The notes beneath the pieces were generated by a model. The model did no database searches, was not told where the DNA came from, and saw only the letters and a program-made list of their open reading frames with translations. Positions 47,729-58,500 of a stretch of 64,000 nucleotides of DNA are shown piece after piece. The DNA comes from Pseudomonas sp. 10S4 (GTDB lineage Bacteria > Pseudomonadota > Gammaproteobacteria > Pseudomonadales > Pseudomonadaceae): positions 4,030,001-4,094,000 of the forward strand of contig NZ_CP133774.1 of assembly GCF_034344865.1 (NCBI RefSeq). Reading direction: 5' to 3'. The position numbers and the translations under genes are program-made. How positions within the stretch are numbered: the first letter of the stretch is position 1; each line of letters opens with the position of its first letter.

Positions 47729-50355
47729 ATGGGCAAATCGCTGGTCATTGTGGAATCCCCGGCTAAGGCCAAGACCATCAACAAGTATCTGGGTAACCAA
47801 TACGTGGTGAAGTCGAGTATCGGCCATATCCGAGACCTGCCCACCAGCGGTTCGGCTAGCGCCAGCAAAGAGCCAGCCGCCAAGCGCGGCAAGGCTGCCG
47901 CGGGTGAAGGTCCGGTGCTCACGCCGAAAGAGAAAGCGCGCAAGCAGCTTGTCTCGCGCATGGGTGTCGATCCCGATCATGGCTGGAAAGCCAAGTACGA
48001 GATCCTCCCGGGCAAAGAGAAGGTCATCGAAGAGCTGCGCCGGCTCGCCAAAGATGCTGACACCATCTATCTCGCAACCGACTTGGATCGCGAGGGGAAG
48101 CCATTGCCTGGCACCTGCGCGAAGCCATCGGTGGTGACGACAGCCGCTACAAGCGCGTGGTGTTCAACGAAATCACCAAGAAGGCGATTCAGGAAGCTTT
48201 CTCCAAACCAGGCGAGCTGGACATTGACCGTGTCAACGCCCAGCAGGCGCGGCGGTTCCTTGATCGCGTGGTCGGTTACATGGTTTCGCCGCTGCTGTGG
48301 GCCAAGGTCGCTCGCGGCCTGTCCGCCGGTCGCGTGCAGTCGGTTGCGGTAAAACTGGTCGTTGAGCGTGAGCGAGAAATCCGCGCGTTCAACCCGGAAG
48401 AGTACTGGGAAGTTCACGCTGACCTCGGCACCGCCAAGGGCGCCACCGTGCGCTTTGACGTGGCTCGCGAGAAAGGCGAAGCCTTCAAGCCGCTCAACGA
48501 AACCCAAGCCATGGCCGCGCTGGAGAAGCTCAAGTCTTCCAGCTACAGCATCGTCAAGCGTGAAGACAAGCCGACCAGCAGCAAGCCGTCGGCACCGTTC
48601 ATCACCTCCACCCTGCAGCAGGCCGCGAGCAACCGCCTGGGCTTCGGTGTGAAGAAAACCATGATGATGGCCCAGCGTTTGTACGAAGCTGGCTACATCA
48701 CGTATATGCGTACCGACTCCACCAACCTCTCGGTTGATGCGGTGGCGATGGCGCGTACTTATATTGAAGGCGAATTCGGCAAGAAGTACCTGCCGGAAAA
48801 TCCGAACGTCTACAGCAGCAAGGAAGGCGCACAAGAGGCTCACGAAGCGATTCGTCCCTCCGACGCCAATACCGAGCCAAGCAAGCTGTCGGGCATGGAG
48901 CGTGACGCTGAGCGGCTCTACGAGCTGATCTGGCGCCAGTTCCTCGCTTGCCAGATGCTGCCTGCGCAATACCTGTCGACCACGGTGACTGTGGGTGCCG
49001 GTGATTTCGAGTTGCGTGCCAAGGGCCGCATCCTGAAGTTCGACGGTTACACCCGCGTCATGCCGCAAATCGCCAAGCCAGGTGATGACGACGTGCTGCC
49101 GGACATGGTTCAGGGCGACGCGATGAAGCTGATCAAGCTTGATCCGACCCAGCATTTCACCAAGCCGCCGGCCCGTTATTCGGAAGCGAGCCTGGTAAAA
49201 GAAATGGAAAAACGCGGCATCGGTCGTCCTTCGACCTACGCAGCGATCATTTCGACCATCCAGGACCGCGGCTACGTGGCACTGCACAACCGTCGTTTCT
49301 ACTCAGAAAAGATGGGCGATATCGTCACCGAGCGTCTGGCCGAGAGCTTCTCCAACCTCATGGACTACGGCTTCACCGCCGGCATGGAGGAGAACCTCGA
49401 TGACGTGGCCCAGGGCGAACGCGACTGGAAAAACGTGCTCGACGAGTTCTACGGCGACTTCAAGAAGAAGCTCGAAGTAGCCGAAAGCGCTGAAGGCGGC
49501 ATGCGCGCCAACCAGCCAGTGATGACTGACATTCCATGCGTGGTATGCGGCCGTCCGATGCAGATTCGTACTGCGTCGACTGGTGTGTTCCTCGGCTGCT
49601 CGGGCTACAGCCTGCCGCCGAAGGAGCGCTGCAAGGCCACCGTCAACCTGGTGCCGGGCGATGAAATCGCTGCGGACGACGAAGGTGAGTCGGAATCCCT
49701 GGTCCTGCGCGGCAAGCACCGCTGCCCGATCTGCAGCACGGCGATGGACGCTTACCTGCTGGATGAGAAGCGCAAGCTGCATATCTGCGGTAACAACCCG
49801 GATTGCTCTGGCTACGAAATCGAAGAAGGCACTTACCGCATCAAGGGCTACGAAGGTCCGAGCCTGGAATGCGACAAGTGCGGCAGCGAGATGCAACTCA
49901 AGACCGGTCGTTTCGGCAAGTTCTTCGGTTGCACCAATGCGACGTGCAAAAACACCCGCAAACTGCTGAAAAGCGGTGATGCGGCACCGCCGAAGATGGA
50001 TCCGGTGAAGATGCCTGAGCTGAAATGCGAAAAGGTCAACGACACCTACATCCTGCGCGACGGCGCATCCGGCCTGTTCCTGGCGGCGAGCCAGTTCCCG
50101 AAAAACCGCGAGACTCGTGCTCCGCTGGTGATCGAGATCGTGCCGCACAAGGATGAAATCGATCCGAAGTACCACTTCCTCTGTGAAGCGCCGAAGAAGG
50201 ATCCGGATGGCCTGCCTTCCGTGATCCGTTACAGCCGCAAAACCAAAGAGCAGTACGTTCAGACTGAAGTCGACGGCAAGCCGACCGGTTGGAAGGCGTA
50301 CTACGACGGCGGTAAGTGGAAGGTTGAAGACAAGCGGCCAGCCGCTAAAGCTTAA
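47729..50355 (+). CDS. topA: DNA topoisomerase I, single-base frameshift as given
   Basis: 875 residues after restoring one base. Relaxes negative supercoils. N-terminal TOPRIM ([14 protein letters not shown]) and the acidic DLDREGE motif, which is exactly where the frame breaks: the run at 48094-48097 has four G where five are needed ([17 protein letters not shown]). Downstream all is open: active-site Tyr in [15 protein letters not shown], then three four-cysteine zinc motifs ([27 protein letters not shown]) and a basic tail. The gene is essential in E. coli, so the break is almost surely a sequence error. Confidence 0.95.
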
Positions 50356-50370
50356 AAAGAAGCTGTACAT

Positions 50371-50413
50371 AAAAGGCCGCATGACAATCCTCGGATTTTC
50401 ATGCGGCCTTTTG
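50371..50413 (+). terminator. Terminator of topA
   Basis: AAAAGGCCGCATGA / TCATGCGGCCTTTT stem, 15 bases after the stop codon. Confidence 0.9.
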
Positions 50414-50496
50414 TTTTGGGCTTGCGGTCAGATCGGGTGATCCACGACACTGTCCGACCTGTGTGAAGCAATTATTTCGCTGTGGAGGCTGCCGTC

Positions 50497-51021
50497 ATGG
50501 CCCACGAACTCTATACCCGTACCAACCAGAAAATTTATTTCGCCGGCCTGTCGCTCGAAGCGCTCGCCAGAGTCGAAGAGGGGCGGGCGATGAACTCCCT
50601 GGCGCTGATTCAGGCCGGGCGCGAATCGGCGCTGTTTCACCTTTATGGTGCGTTGCTGGGGCTGTGCCATGAAATCGCCGGTTTCTATCGCTTGCCTCAG
50701 GCGAATGCGCCGCGAGCGGAGATGTTGCTGACTCGCGAAGTGCTGGAAGCCATCGCCATTCCGGAAATGGCTGAGCTGGTCGAACTGGCCAACAATTCGG
50801 AAACCTGGCTGGCCAAGCTGCTGGCAGCCCATGCCGCACTGTTTCAGCCACCGCGGGTGCCGCACAAGCCAAAGGGTGACGTGACACAGCCACTGATCAC
50901 GGCGGTTAACCTGGACGAAGAAGAGGCGCCTCAAGAGCTGAGTCGAGAGGAGTTGGAGAGCTGGCGTCAGAACCTGAAGGGGTTGGCGATTCGCTTTCGT
51001 GAAGGGTTGAACGAGTGCTAA
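50497..51021 (+). CDS. Conserved hypothetical protein (DUF6586-like) beside topA
   Basis: 174 residues from ATG 50497 with GGAGG upstream. Mostly helical: MAHELYTRTNQKIYFAGLSLEALARVEEGRAMNS, then HLYGALLGLCHEIAGFYRL, and an acidic stretch (LDEEEAPQELSREELESW) before the end. No signal or membrane segment. A gene of this kind follows topA in Pseudomonas. I recall it as DUF6586 but not firmly. Function unknown. Confidence 0.8.
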   Translation: MAHELYTRTNQKIYFAGLSLEALARVEEGRAMNSLALIQAGRESALFHLYGALLGLCHEIAGFYRLPQANAPRAEMLLTREVLEAIAIPEMAELVELANNSETWLAKLLAAHAALFQPPRVPHKPKGDVTQPLITAVNLDEEEAPQELSREELESWRQNLKGLAIRFREGLNEC

Positions 51022-51173
51022 CGGATTGATCGATGAGACGGATGACCTGTTGGGCTGTCCGTTTTGGAATGAGTGCTAACAGATATTTCTTCGCGATGAC
51101 TTCTGGTCAAGATCCCGAGCGAAGCTTGGCCGATGCCTATATAATCCCCGCCTTTCGTGGAGAACAGACCTTT

Positions 51174-51407
51174 ATGCCAACGTCCTTTCTAGAAATTGTC
51201 GAGTTACCAGACGGCCGAATCGAGCTGCGCAGGGCTGAGGACGAGGGTTCTCTGGTTACTTTGGATTTCTCCGAGGACGCCAAAGCGTTCCTGCAAGGCA
51301 ATCACGTGGAAGTCGCCAAAGCGATGTTAAGCGTCGGTGTGCAGATGGCGGGGCGCCTGGTTGAAGGCGAATTCAATAAAGATGAAGAGCCGCGGATCCT
51401 GCATTGA
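51174..51407 (+). CDS. Small conserved protein next to sulA
   Basis: 77 residues from ATG 51174 (MPTSFLEIVELPDGRIELRRAED); the frame is open upstream from 51033 without support. A TATAAT at about 51138 could be its -10. A beta-rich first half and a helical second half (DAKAFLQGNHVEVAKAMLSVGVQMAG). A homologue occurs at this site in P. aeruginosa. Function unknown. Confidence 0.8.
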   Translation: MPTSFLEIVELPDGRIELRRAEDEGSLVTLDFSEDAKAFLQGNHVEVAKAMLSVGVQMAGRLVEGEFNKDEEPRILH

Positions 51408-51444
51408 TCCCGCCCGTCGGTTTCTGCTGATACCGCTACAGATC

Positions 51445-51468
51445 GGCTTCTCTATCCTTGGAGAAGCC
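51445..51468. terminator. Hairpin between convergent genes
   Basis: GGCTTCTC / GAGAAGCC with an 8-base loop, between the 77-residue protein gene and sulA. It has no T run; possible weak bidirectional terminator. Confidence 0.45.
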
Positions 51469-51500
51469 CGGCGCTGTTCAAGGCGCGCATTATTTGTCAG

Positions 51501-51974
51501 TTAGCCTAATCGAATATTCAGACTTTGAGCGTCCCCGGTGCGGGCGGCGCTGATCAGCTGTTGCCGTGCACTGGCGTTCAGCGGGTTGAGCCAGCTAACG
51601 ACCGTGTGGCTGCGGCCCAATCGCAAGGCTTCGCAGGTCAACTGTTGAGCGCTCTGGGTGCCGCGCGGTTGCAGTAGCAGGATGCGTTCGCGATTCAGGC
51701 CGGCGTCCCGCAGCCAAGCCTGGGTCAGGCTGGCCGGTGGGGCGATCAGGGTTAGCCAGCGTGCATCCTGGTCTTGACTCAACTCCCGGAGAATCGGCGC
51801 CAGAAGGTTCAGGCAGCTCCCTGCTGCACCACGCAGTGACAGTTCGCTGAAGACCTCGGGTTCTGCGCTCCAGGGCGACTCGACCACGTTCTTCAGGATC
51901 GGCGCCAGCGGTTGCGCCATGAACGCCTCGAACAACGGCAGTTGGGCTTGCTGTGGTGTGTGTGGGAACTGCAT
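51501..51974 (-). CDS. sulA: SOS cell division inhibitor SulA
   Basis: 157 residues. Binds FtsZ to stop division while DNA is damaged. SulA/RecA-like core: SELSLRGAAGSCLNLLAPILREL, WLTLIAPPASLTQAWLRDAGLNRERILLLQP and TVVSWLNPLNASARQQLISAA. It lies 10 bases after lexA on the same strand, so it is induced from the lexA promoter with its two LexA boxes, the normal Pseudomonas arrangement. Confidence 0.93.
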   Translation of the reverse strand: MQFPHTPQQAQLPLFEAFMAQPLAPILKNVVESPWSAEPEVFSELSLRGAAGSCLNLLAPILRELSQDQDARWLTLIAPPASLTQAWLRDAGLNRERILLLQPRGTQSAQQLTCEALRLGRSHTVVSWLNPLNASARQQLISAARTGDAQSLNIRLG

Positions 51975-51984
51975 AAAGCCTCCT

Positions 51985-52593
51985 TTAGCGGCGAATCACG
52001 CCGACACTCAAGCCTTCGATCACCAGTTCCTGATCTTTCAGGTTGACTTCGATGGGGGCGAACTCGGGATTTTCGGCTATCAGCCAAACCTTGCTGCCAT
52101 CGCGCTTGAAGCGCTTGACGGTCACTTCATCGCCGATCCGCGCTACCACGATCTGGCCATTGCGGGCTTCACGGGTGGTGTGAACGGCCAGCAGGTCGCC
52201 GTCGAAGATGCCCACATCCTTCATGCTCATGCCATGAACCCGCAGCAGATAGTCGGCACGCGGATGGAAGAAGGTCGGGTTGATGTTGCAGGACTCTTCG
52301 ATGTGTTGCTGGGCCAGAATGGGCGCACCGGCAGCCACACGGCCAATGATCGGCAGAGTGGATTCGTCGGCCTTGGCTTCGAAGCCGGGGATGCGGATGC
52401 CACGGGAGGCGCCCGGGGTCATCTCGATCGCGCCCTTGCGGGCTAGCGCCTTGAGGTGCTCTTCAGCCGCGTTTGGCGATTTGAACCCGAGTTTCTGCGC
52501 GATTTCCGCGCGGGTTGGTGGGTAGCCGTTGTCGTCGAGGCAACGTTTGATGAAGGCCAGAATCTCTGCTTGGCGTGGCGTCAGTTTTATCAT
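51985..52593 (-). CDS. lexA: SOS repressor LexA
   Basis: 202 residues. N-terminal winged helix ([34 protein letters not shown]), cleavage site Ala88-Gly89 in RVAAGAPIL, catalytic Ser123 ([13 protein letters not shown]) and Lys160 (EVTVKRF). Self-cleaves when RecA filaments form. Controls itself and sulA through the double box at 52604-52638. Confidence 0.97.
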   Translation of the reverse strand: MIKLTPRQAEILAFIKRCLDDNGYPPTRAEIAQKLGFKSPNAAEEHLKALARKGAIEMTPGASRGIRIPGFEAKADESTLPIIGRVAAGAPILAQQHIEESCNINPTFFHPRADYLLRVHGMSMKDVGIFDGDLLAVHTTREARNGQIVVARIGDEVTVKRFKRDGSKVWLIAENPEFAPIEVNLKDQELVIEGLSVGVIRR

Positions 52594-52603
52594 AGTGATC
52601 GCT

Positions 52604-52638
52604 CTGTCTTTTTATACAGTGACTGGGATTATATACAG
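52604..52638 (-). promoter_or_regulatory. Two tandem LexA boxes upstream of lexA
   Basis: CTGTCTTTTTATACAG (52604-52619) fits CTGT-N8-ACAG exactly; CTGGGATTATATACAG (52623-52638) fits with one change in the left half. They are separated by three bases, 19 bases centre to centre, and end 11 bases before the lexA ATG. Confidence 0.93.
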
Positions 52639-52763
52639 TGAACTGCGCTTGGCAATGCCCCTTTTTTTGCCTGCCGCTGGACGGTCTGTTCCTCGACTGA
52701 TTAACGCGTTGCTGTTGTATGGTTAAATAGCTGACCGACCATTCCCAAAACGAACCGCCAGGC

Positions 52764-52807
52764 TTGACAACGCCTAGGCTGAAACGTATGTTTCAAACAA
52801 GTGTTTG
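52764..52807 (+). promoter_or_regulatory. psrA promoter with two overlapping PsrA operators
   Basis: TTGACA (52764-52769) and TATGTT (52787-52792) with a 17-base spacer form a sigma-70-type promoter. GAAACGTATGTTTC (52781-52794) and CAAACAAGTGTTTG (52794-52807) both fit the known PsrA motif (C/G)AAAC-N2-4-GTTT(G/C) and share one base. The first covers the -10 box, so the layout predicts tight autorepression. Confidence 0.88.
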
Positions 52808-52822
52808 TCAGGCGGAGTAGTC

Positions 52823-53530
52823 ATGGCCCAGTCGGAAACCGTTGAACGCATTCTCGATGCTGCCGAGCAGTTGTTCGCGGAAAAAGGTTTCGCCGAAACC
52901 TCGTTGCGTTTGATCACCAGCAAGGCCGGGGTCAATCTGGCGGCGGTGAACTATCATTTCGGCTCCAAAAAGGCGCTGATTCAAGCGGTTTTCTCGCGCT
53001 TTCTCGGGCCGTTCTGCATCAGCCTCGATAAGGAGCTGGAGCGGCGTCAGGCCAAGCCGGAAAACAAGCCGACGCTTGAAGAGCTGCTGGAAATCCTCGT
53101 CGAGCAAGCCCTGGTGGTGCAGCCGCGCAGTGGCAATGACCTCTCTATCTTCATGCGTTTGCTGGGTCTGGCTTTCAGTCAGAGCCAAGGCCACTTGCGT
53201 CGTTATCTGGAAGATATGTACGGCAAAGTGTTCCGTCGTTACATGATGCTGGTCAACGAAGCTGCGCCGCGTATCCCACCGATCGAACTGTTCTGGCGCG
53301 TGCACTTCATGCTCGGCGCTGCAGCGTTCAGCATGTCGGGGATCAAGGCCTTGCGCGCCATTGCCGAGACCGATTTCGGCGTCAACACCTCCATCGAGCA
53401 GGTGATGCGCCTGATGGTGCCGTTCCTGGCCGCCGGCATGCGTGCCGAAACCGGCGTCACCGATACGGCCATGGCCACCGCGCAGTTGCGTCCGCGCAGT
53501 AAATCGGTCCCGGCTGCCGCCAAGGTTTAA
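52823..53530 (+). CDS. psrA: TetR-family regulator PsrA
   Basis: 235 residues from ATG 52823 with GGAG upstream. N-terminal helix-turn-helix (FAETSLRLITSKAGVNLAAVNYHFGSKKALIQAVFSRF, about 25-62) and a C-terminal ligand-binding domain. In Pseudomonas it senses long-chain fatty acids, represses itself and fadBA-type genes and activates rpoS. fadBA lies about 9 kb away in this window. Confidence 0.96.
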   Translation: MAQSETVERILDAAEQLFAEKGFAETSLRLITSKAGVNLAAVNYHFGSKKALIQAVFSRFLGPFCISLDKELERRQAKPENKPTLEELLEILVEQALVVQPRSGNDLSIFMRLLGLAFSQSQGHLRRYLEDMYGKVFRRYMMLVNEAAPRIPPIELFWRVHFMLGAAAFSMSGIKALRAIAETDFGVNTSIEQVMRLMVPFLAAGMRAETGVTDTAMATAQLRPRSKSVPAAAKV

Positions 53531-53688
53531 CCGTACACGGGTGGGCGCGGCAGCTGACATCCGCTAAGCTAGCCGCCCATGCCGACTCTCGTTTTGAACC
53601 CGCTTCCCATTGATATCGCCGACCTGCCGGGCACAGCCCATGGCGGCGAGTCCGTGCGAGGCGGGTTTTTCGTTTTCAAGGAATCTCT

Positions 53689-54699
53689 ATGACTGCTGGC
53701 CTGCAAGGCTCGTTGATGGTGGACGTCGCCGGTACCTGGCTGACGGCCGAAGATCGCCAATTGTTGCGTCAGCCTGAAGTGGGCGGCCTGATCATTTTCG
53801 CCCGCAACATCGAGCACCCGCGACAGGTGCGCGAGCTGAGCGCCGCAATCCGCGCTATTCGTCCTGATCTACTGCTGGCAGTGGACCAGGAGGGCGGTCG
53901 GGTCCAGCGTCTGCGCCAGGGCTTTGTGCGGCTGCCGGCCATGCGCGCCATTGCCGACAATCCAAATGCTGAATACCTGGCCGAACAGTGTGGCTGGATC
54001 ATGGCGACCGAAGTCCTCGCCGTCGGCCTCGACCTGAGCTTCGCCCCGGTGCTGGACCTTGATTACCAGCGCAGCGCTGTAGTCGGCACCCGCTCGTTCG
54101 AAGGCGATCCCGAGCGTGCAGCGCTGCTCGCCGGCGCCTTCATCCGCGGCATGAACAGTGCTGGTATGGCGGCCACTGGTAAGCATTTTCCGGGTCACGG
54201 TTGGGCTGAGGCGGATTCTCACGTCGCCATTCCCAACGACGAGCGCAGCCTCGACGAGATCCGCGCTAAAGACTTGGTGCCGTTCGCTCGACTGAGCAAA
54301 CAACTGGCCGCCGTCATGCCGGCACACGTCATTTATCCACAAGTCGATTCCCAGCCCGCCGGTTTCTCCCTGCGCTGGTTGCAGGACATCCTGCGTGGCG
54401 AGTTGCAGTTCGATGGTGTCATCTTTAGTGACGATCTTTCCATGGCCGGTGCCCATGTAGTCGGTGATGCTGCCAGCCGTATCGAAGCCGCGCTGACCGC
54501 TGGTTGTGACATGGGCCTGGTGTGCAACGACCGCGCAGCTGCGGAATTGGCCCTGAGCGCCGCCCAGCGGATGAAGGTCAAGCCGTCGGCGCGTATCGCG
54601 CGGATGCGCGGGCAGTCCTTCGCTGGCACTGAATACCGCCAAGATCCGCGCTGGCTGACCGCTGTCGGCGCGCTCAAAGAAGCTCAACTGATTGATTAA
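53689..54699 (+). CDS. nagZ: Beta-N-acetylhexosaminidase NagZ
   Basis: 336 residues. Cytosolic glycoside hydrolase family 3 enzyme that removes GlcNAc from anhydro-muropeptides during cell wall recycling, thereby influencing AmpC induction. Motifs: GGLIIFARNIEHP, AVDQEGGRVQRL, the catalytic His/Asp loop KHFPGHGWAEADSHVAIP (about 164-181) and VIFSDDLSMAG with the nucleophile Asp. It is followed 12 bases later by the thioinosine phosphorylase gene. Confidence 0.97.
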   Translation: MTAGLQGSLMVDVAGTWLTAEDRQLLRQPEVGGLIIFARNIEHPRQVRELSAAIRAIRPDLLLAVDQEGGRVQRLRQGFVRLPAMRAIADNPNAEYLAEQCGWIMATEVLAVGLDLSFAPVLDLDYQRSAVVGTRSFEGDPERAALLAGAFIRGMNSAGMAATGKHFPGHGWAEADSHVAIPNDERSLDEIRAKDLVPFARLSKQLAAVMPAHVIYPQVDSQPAGFSLRWLQDILRGELQFDGVIFSDDLSMAGAHVVGDAASRIEAALTAGCDMGLVCNDRAAAELALSAAQRMKVKPSARIARMRGQSFAGTEYRQDPRWLTAVGALKEAQLID

Positions 54700-55449
<750 letters not shown>

Positions 55450-55509
55450 GTTTCAGCGGCCAGATAAAGTGTCTGGCCGATTAACTGAGTTTTAAGCGGC
55501 GTTGATTTC

Positions 55510-58500
55510 ATGAGCACAATAATTGAGCAACTTCATGCGCTACCTTGGGCAGAGGTGTTCAGTCATCGCGCTCTGGATAAGGCCCGTAGCTACGCGGAAG
55601 AGGATCGGGTAACGATCCGTCAAATCGATGACTTGAGGGTTATCGCGTCGTGCGTCGGCTCAGAGGCGCAGGCGTACCAGCAAGTCATTGAACTCTCTGA
55701 AAATCGGAATGGGCAACCGCGGCTCGAATGCGTGTGTTCTTGTCCTGTGATGATCAATTGCAAGCACTGTGCAGCAGTCATCTATTACCTGCAAGATCAG
55801 CCTGTTAAGCCATCCGAGAGCGCCGTTCAGGTTCACCTGAATCGTGAACTTGAGCGTTGGCTCGGCGATATTCCTTCTGCGAGTACGCCGCTCGATGAGT
55901 CGGCGCAGGGGACGAATACGCGCCTGGTCTACAGACTCAAGGCAACGTCGGCCTCTGGAAAGTGGACGCTGGAGATTTTCAAGGCTCGTCAGCTCAAGGA
56001 CGGTCGCCTGCAAGACCTCAAGGCGTTGCACTCGCTGTCTGACATGCTGATACGGCAACCCGGTTATCTGACCGAATTGGACCTTCGGATCGCCAGGCTC
56101 TTGGTCGCCGTTCACTCCCATCACGCGTATTACAGCGGCTACCCCTTGCAAGGCAGCAGTGGCGCCGAACTCATCGAGATGTTGTTGCGTACCTCGCGGC
56201 TGTTCCTTGATTTCGAAAAACTGCAACTCCTGACCTCAGGTGTGAGGAGGGTGGGGCAATTTGCCTGGGCTGAACAATCCAACGGCAGTTTTCGCCCTCA
56301 GTGGCGTAGCGACGAAGCTGCCGTGGAAACGATCCTGTCCCTGGAACCCTTGTACTACCTGGATCGCGAGCGGCTGCAAATCGGCCCGCTGTTCAGCGAG
56401 CTGGAGGAAAAACTGGCTTGTCACTTGTCGTTGGCCCCGGACATTCCCGCGCGCCAGGCGATGCAGTTCAGCCATCGCATGAGTGCGGTGACTCAAGTTG
56501 CCCCGCCGCACAGGCTGACCGAGCGGGTTATCGAGGGCATTTTGCCTCAGGCTCACCTGACACTCGCCAGCGGCAAGCATCGCAAGCACTGGCAATACGA
56601 ACCAGAGCACCGTGCTGCCTTGATGTTTACCTACGCCGGGCATCCGGTAGCGGACAGGAACCCGGAAGTACTGGTCCTTTCCGGTACGGAAACCCAACGT
56701 ATCCAGCGCCAGCCCGCCGTCGAAAAAGCACTGCGTCAGGCCCTGCAAAAACACGGCTTTAAAAAGGCCACACGTAAAAGCAGCGTTGATCGTCCGGGCG
56801 AGATGTTCGCGCTGCCGGATGATTCGGCGTGGCTCGCCTTTGTTCAACAAGGGCTTGAGTCGTTGCGTGAGGCAAACTGGCACGTCGATATCGTCGATGG
56901 CTTTCACTTCAACGTGCAGCCTGTAGAGCAGTGGTATGCAGACGTTGAGGAAGAGTCGGGGCATCAGTGGTTTGATCTGCAGCTGGGAATTGTCGTAAAC
57001 GGCGAACGCCACAGCCTGTTGCCGATCTTGCTGCATTTGCTGCGTAGCCAGCCACAGCTGATGGATCCGGCAAACCTGGCCAAGCGCAACGATGATGAAC
57101 TGTTACTGATCGAGTTGGGTGCAGGGCGTTTCAGTTACGGCGATCGTACAAAAGTCGCGCTACCCTATGGTCGGATCAAGCCGCTGATGGCCACCCTTGG
57201 CGAGTTGTATCTGGGTGTGCACCTGGGCGATTCACTGCGTTTGAGTGCTCCAGACGCCGCGCGGTTGAGTGTGCTGGAAGGCGTGCCGCTGGTTTGGCAG
57301 GGCGGCGAGCGACTGCGCAGTTTTGCGCAGCGATTGCGTGAGTCGACGCATGTTCATGTTCCGGCTCCCGAGGGTCTCAAGGCGACACTGCGACCGTATC
57401 AGCTGGAAGGGCTGAACTGGATGCAAACCCTTCGCGAGCTAGGAGTCGGCGGCATCCTCGGCGACGACATGGGACTGGGGAAAACCCTGCAAACCCTGGC
57501 GCATTTGTTGACGGAAAAACAGGCTGGACGGCTTGATCGTCCAGCACTGGTCGTGATGCCCACCAGCCTGATCCCCAACTGGATCGACGAGGCTGCACGC
57601 TTTACCCCGCAACTGAAGGTTTTGGCACTGCATGGCTCGGCGCGGCAAAAAGACTTTGCCGGTCTTGCCGAATACGATTTGGTGTTGACCACCTACGCGT
57701 TGCTGCCGCGGGATCTGGAAGTATTGCAGCCACAGGACTGGAGTGTGCTGATTCTCGATGAGGCGCAGAACATCAAGAACCCGATAAGCAAAGCTGCGCA
57801 GGCTGCCCGTGATCTACAGGCTGGCCAGCGACTGTGTCTGTCCGGCACACCATTGGAAAACCACCTCGGCGAGCTGTGGTCCCAGTTTCACTTTTTGTTG
57901 CCCGGTTGGCTTGGCGACAGCAAAACCTTCAATCGCGACTACCGCACGCCGATCGAGAAGCACGGCAACAGTGAGCGGATGCAGCATCTGACGGCCCGAA
58001 TTAAGCCCTTCCTGCTACGTCGCAAGAAAGATCAGGTGGCTACCGAATTGCCGCCGAAAACCGAGATCGTGCATTGGGTTGATCTCAGCGATGGGCAGCG
58101 GGATGTGTATGAAACCGTACGCGTGGCGATGGACAAAAAGGTGCGCGACGAAATTGCCCGAAGTGGCGTGGGCCGCAGTCAAATCATTATCCTTGATGCG
58201 CTACTCAAGCTCCGTCAGGTCTGCTGCGATCTGCGCTTGATCAAAACGCCGCTCACGGCAAAGGCGCTTCGTGCAGGCAGTGGAAAGCTGGTCAGTTTGA
58301 TGGAAATGCTGGAAGAACTGCTCAGCGAAGGTCGCAAGATTTTGCTGTTTTCGCAGTTCACGTCAATGCTGGCCTTGATTGAAGAGGAATTGCAGCAGCG
58401 TGGCCTCGCCTACTCATTGTTGACCGGTGAAACGACGGATCGGCGCACGCCGGTCAAGGACTTCCAGGGCGGTAAAGTGCCGCTGTTTCTGATCAGTTTG

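Noticed and set aside
53579..53692. 37-residue frame (MPTLVLNPLPIDIADL...) whose TGA overlaps the nagZ ATG
   Set aside because: No ribosome site before its ATG and no recognisable protein; the region looks like the nagZ leader. Kept out of the gene list.
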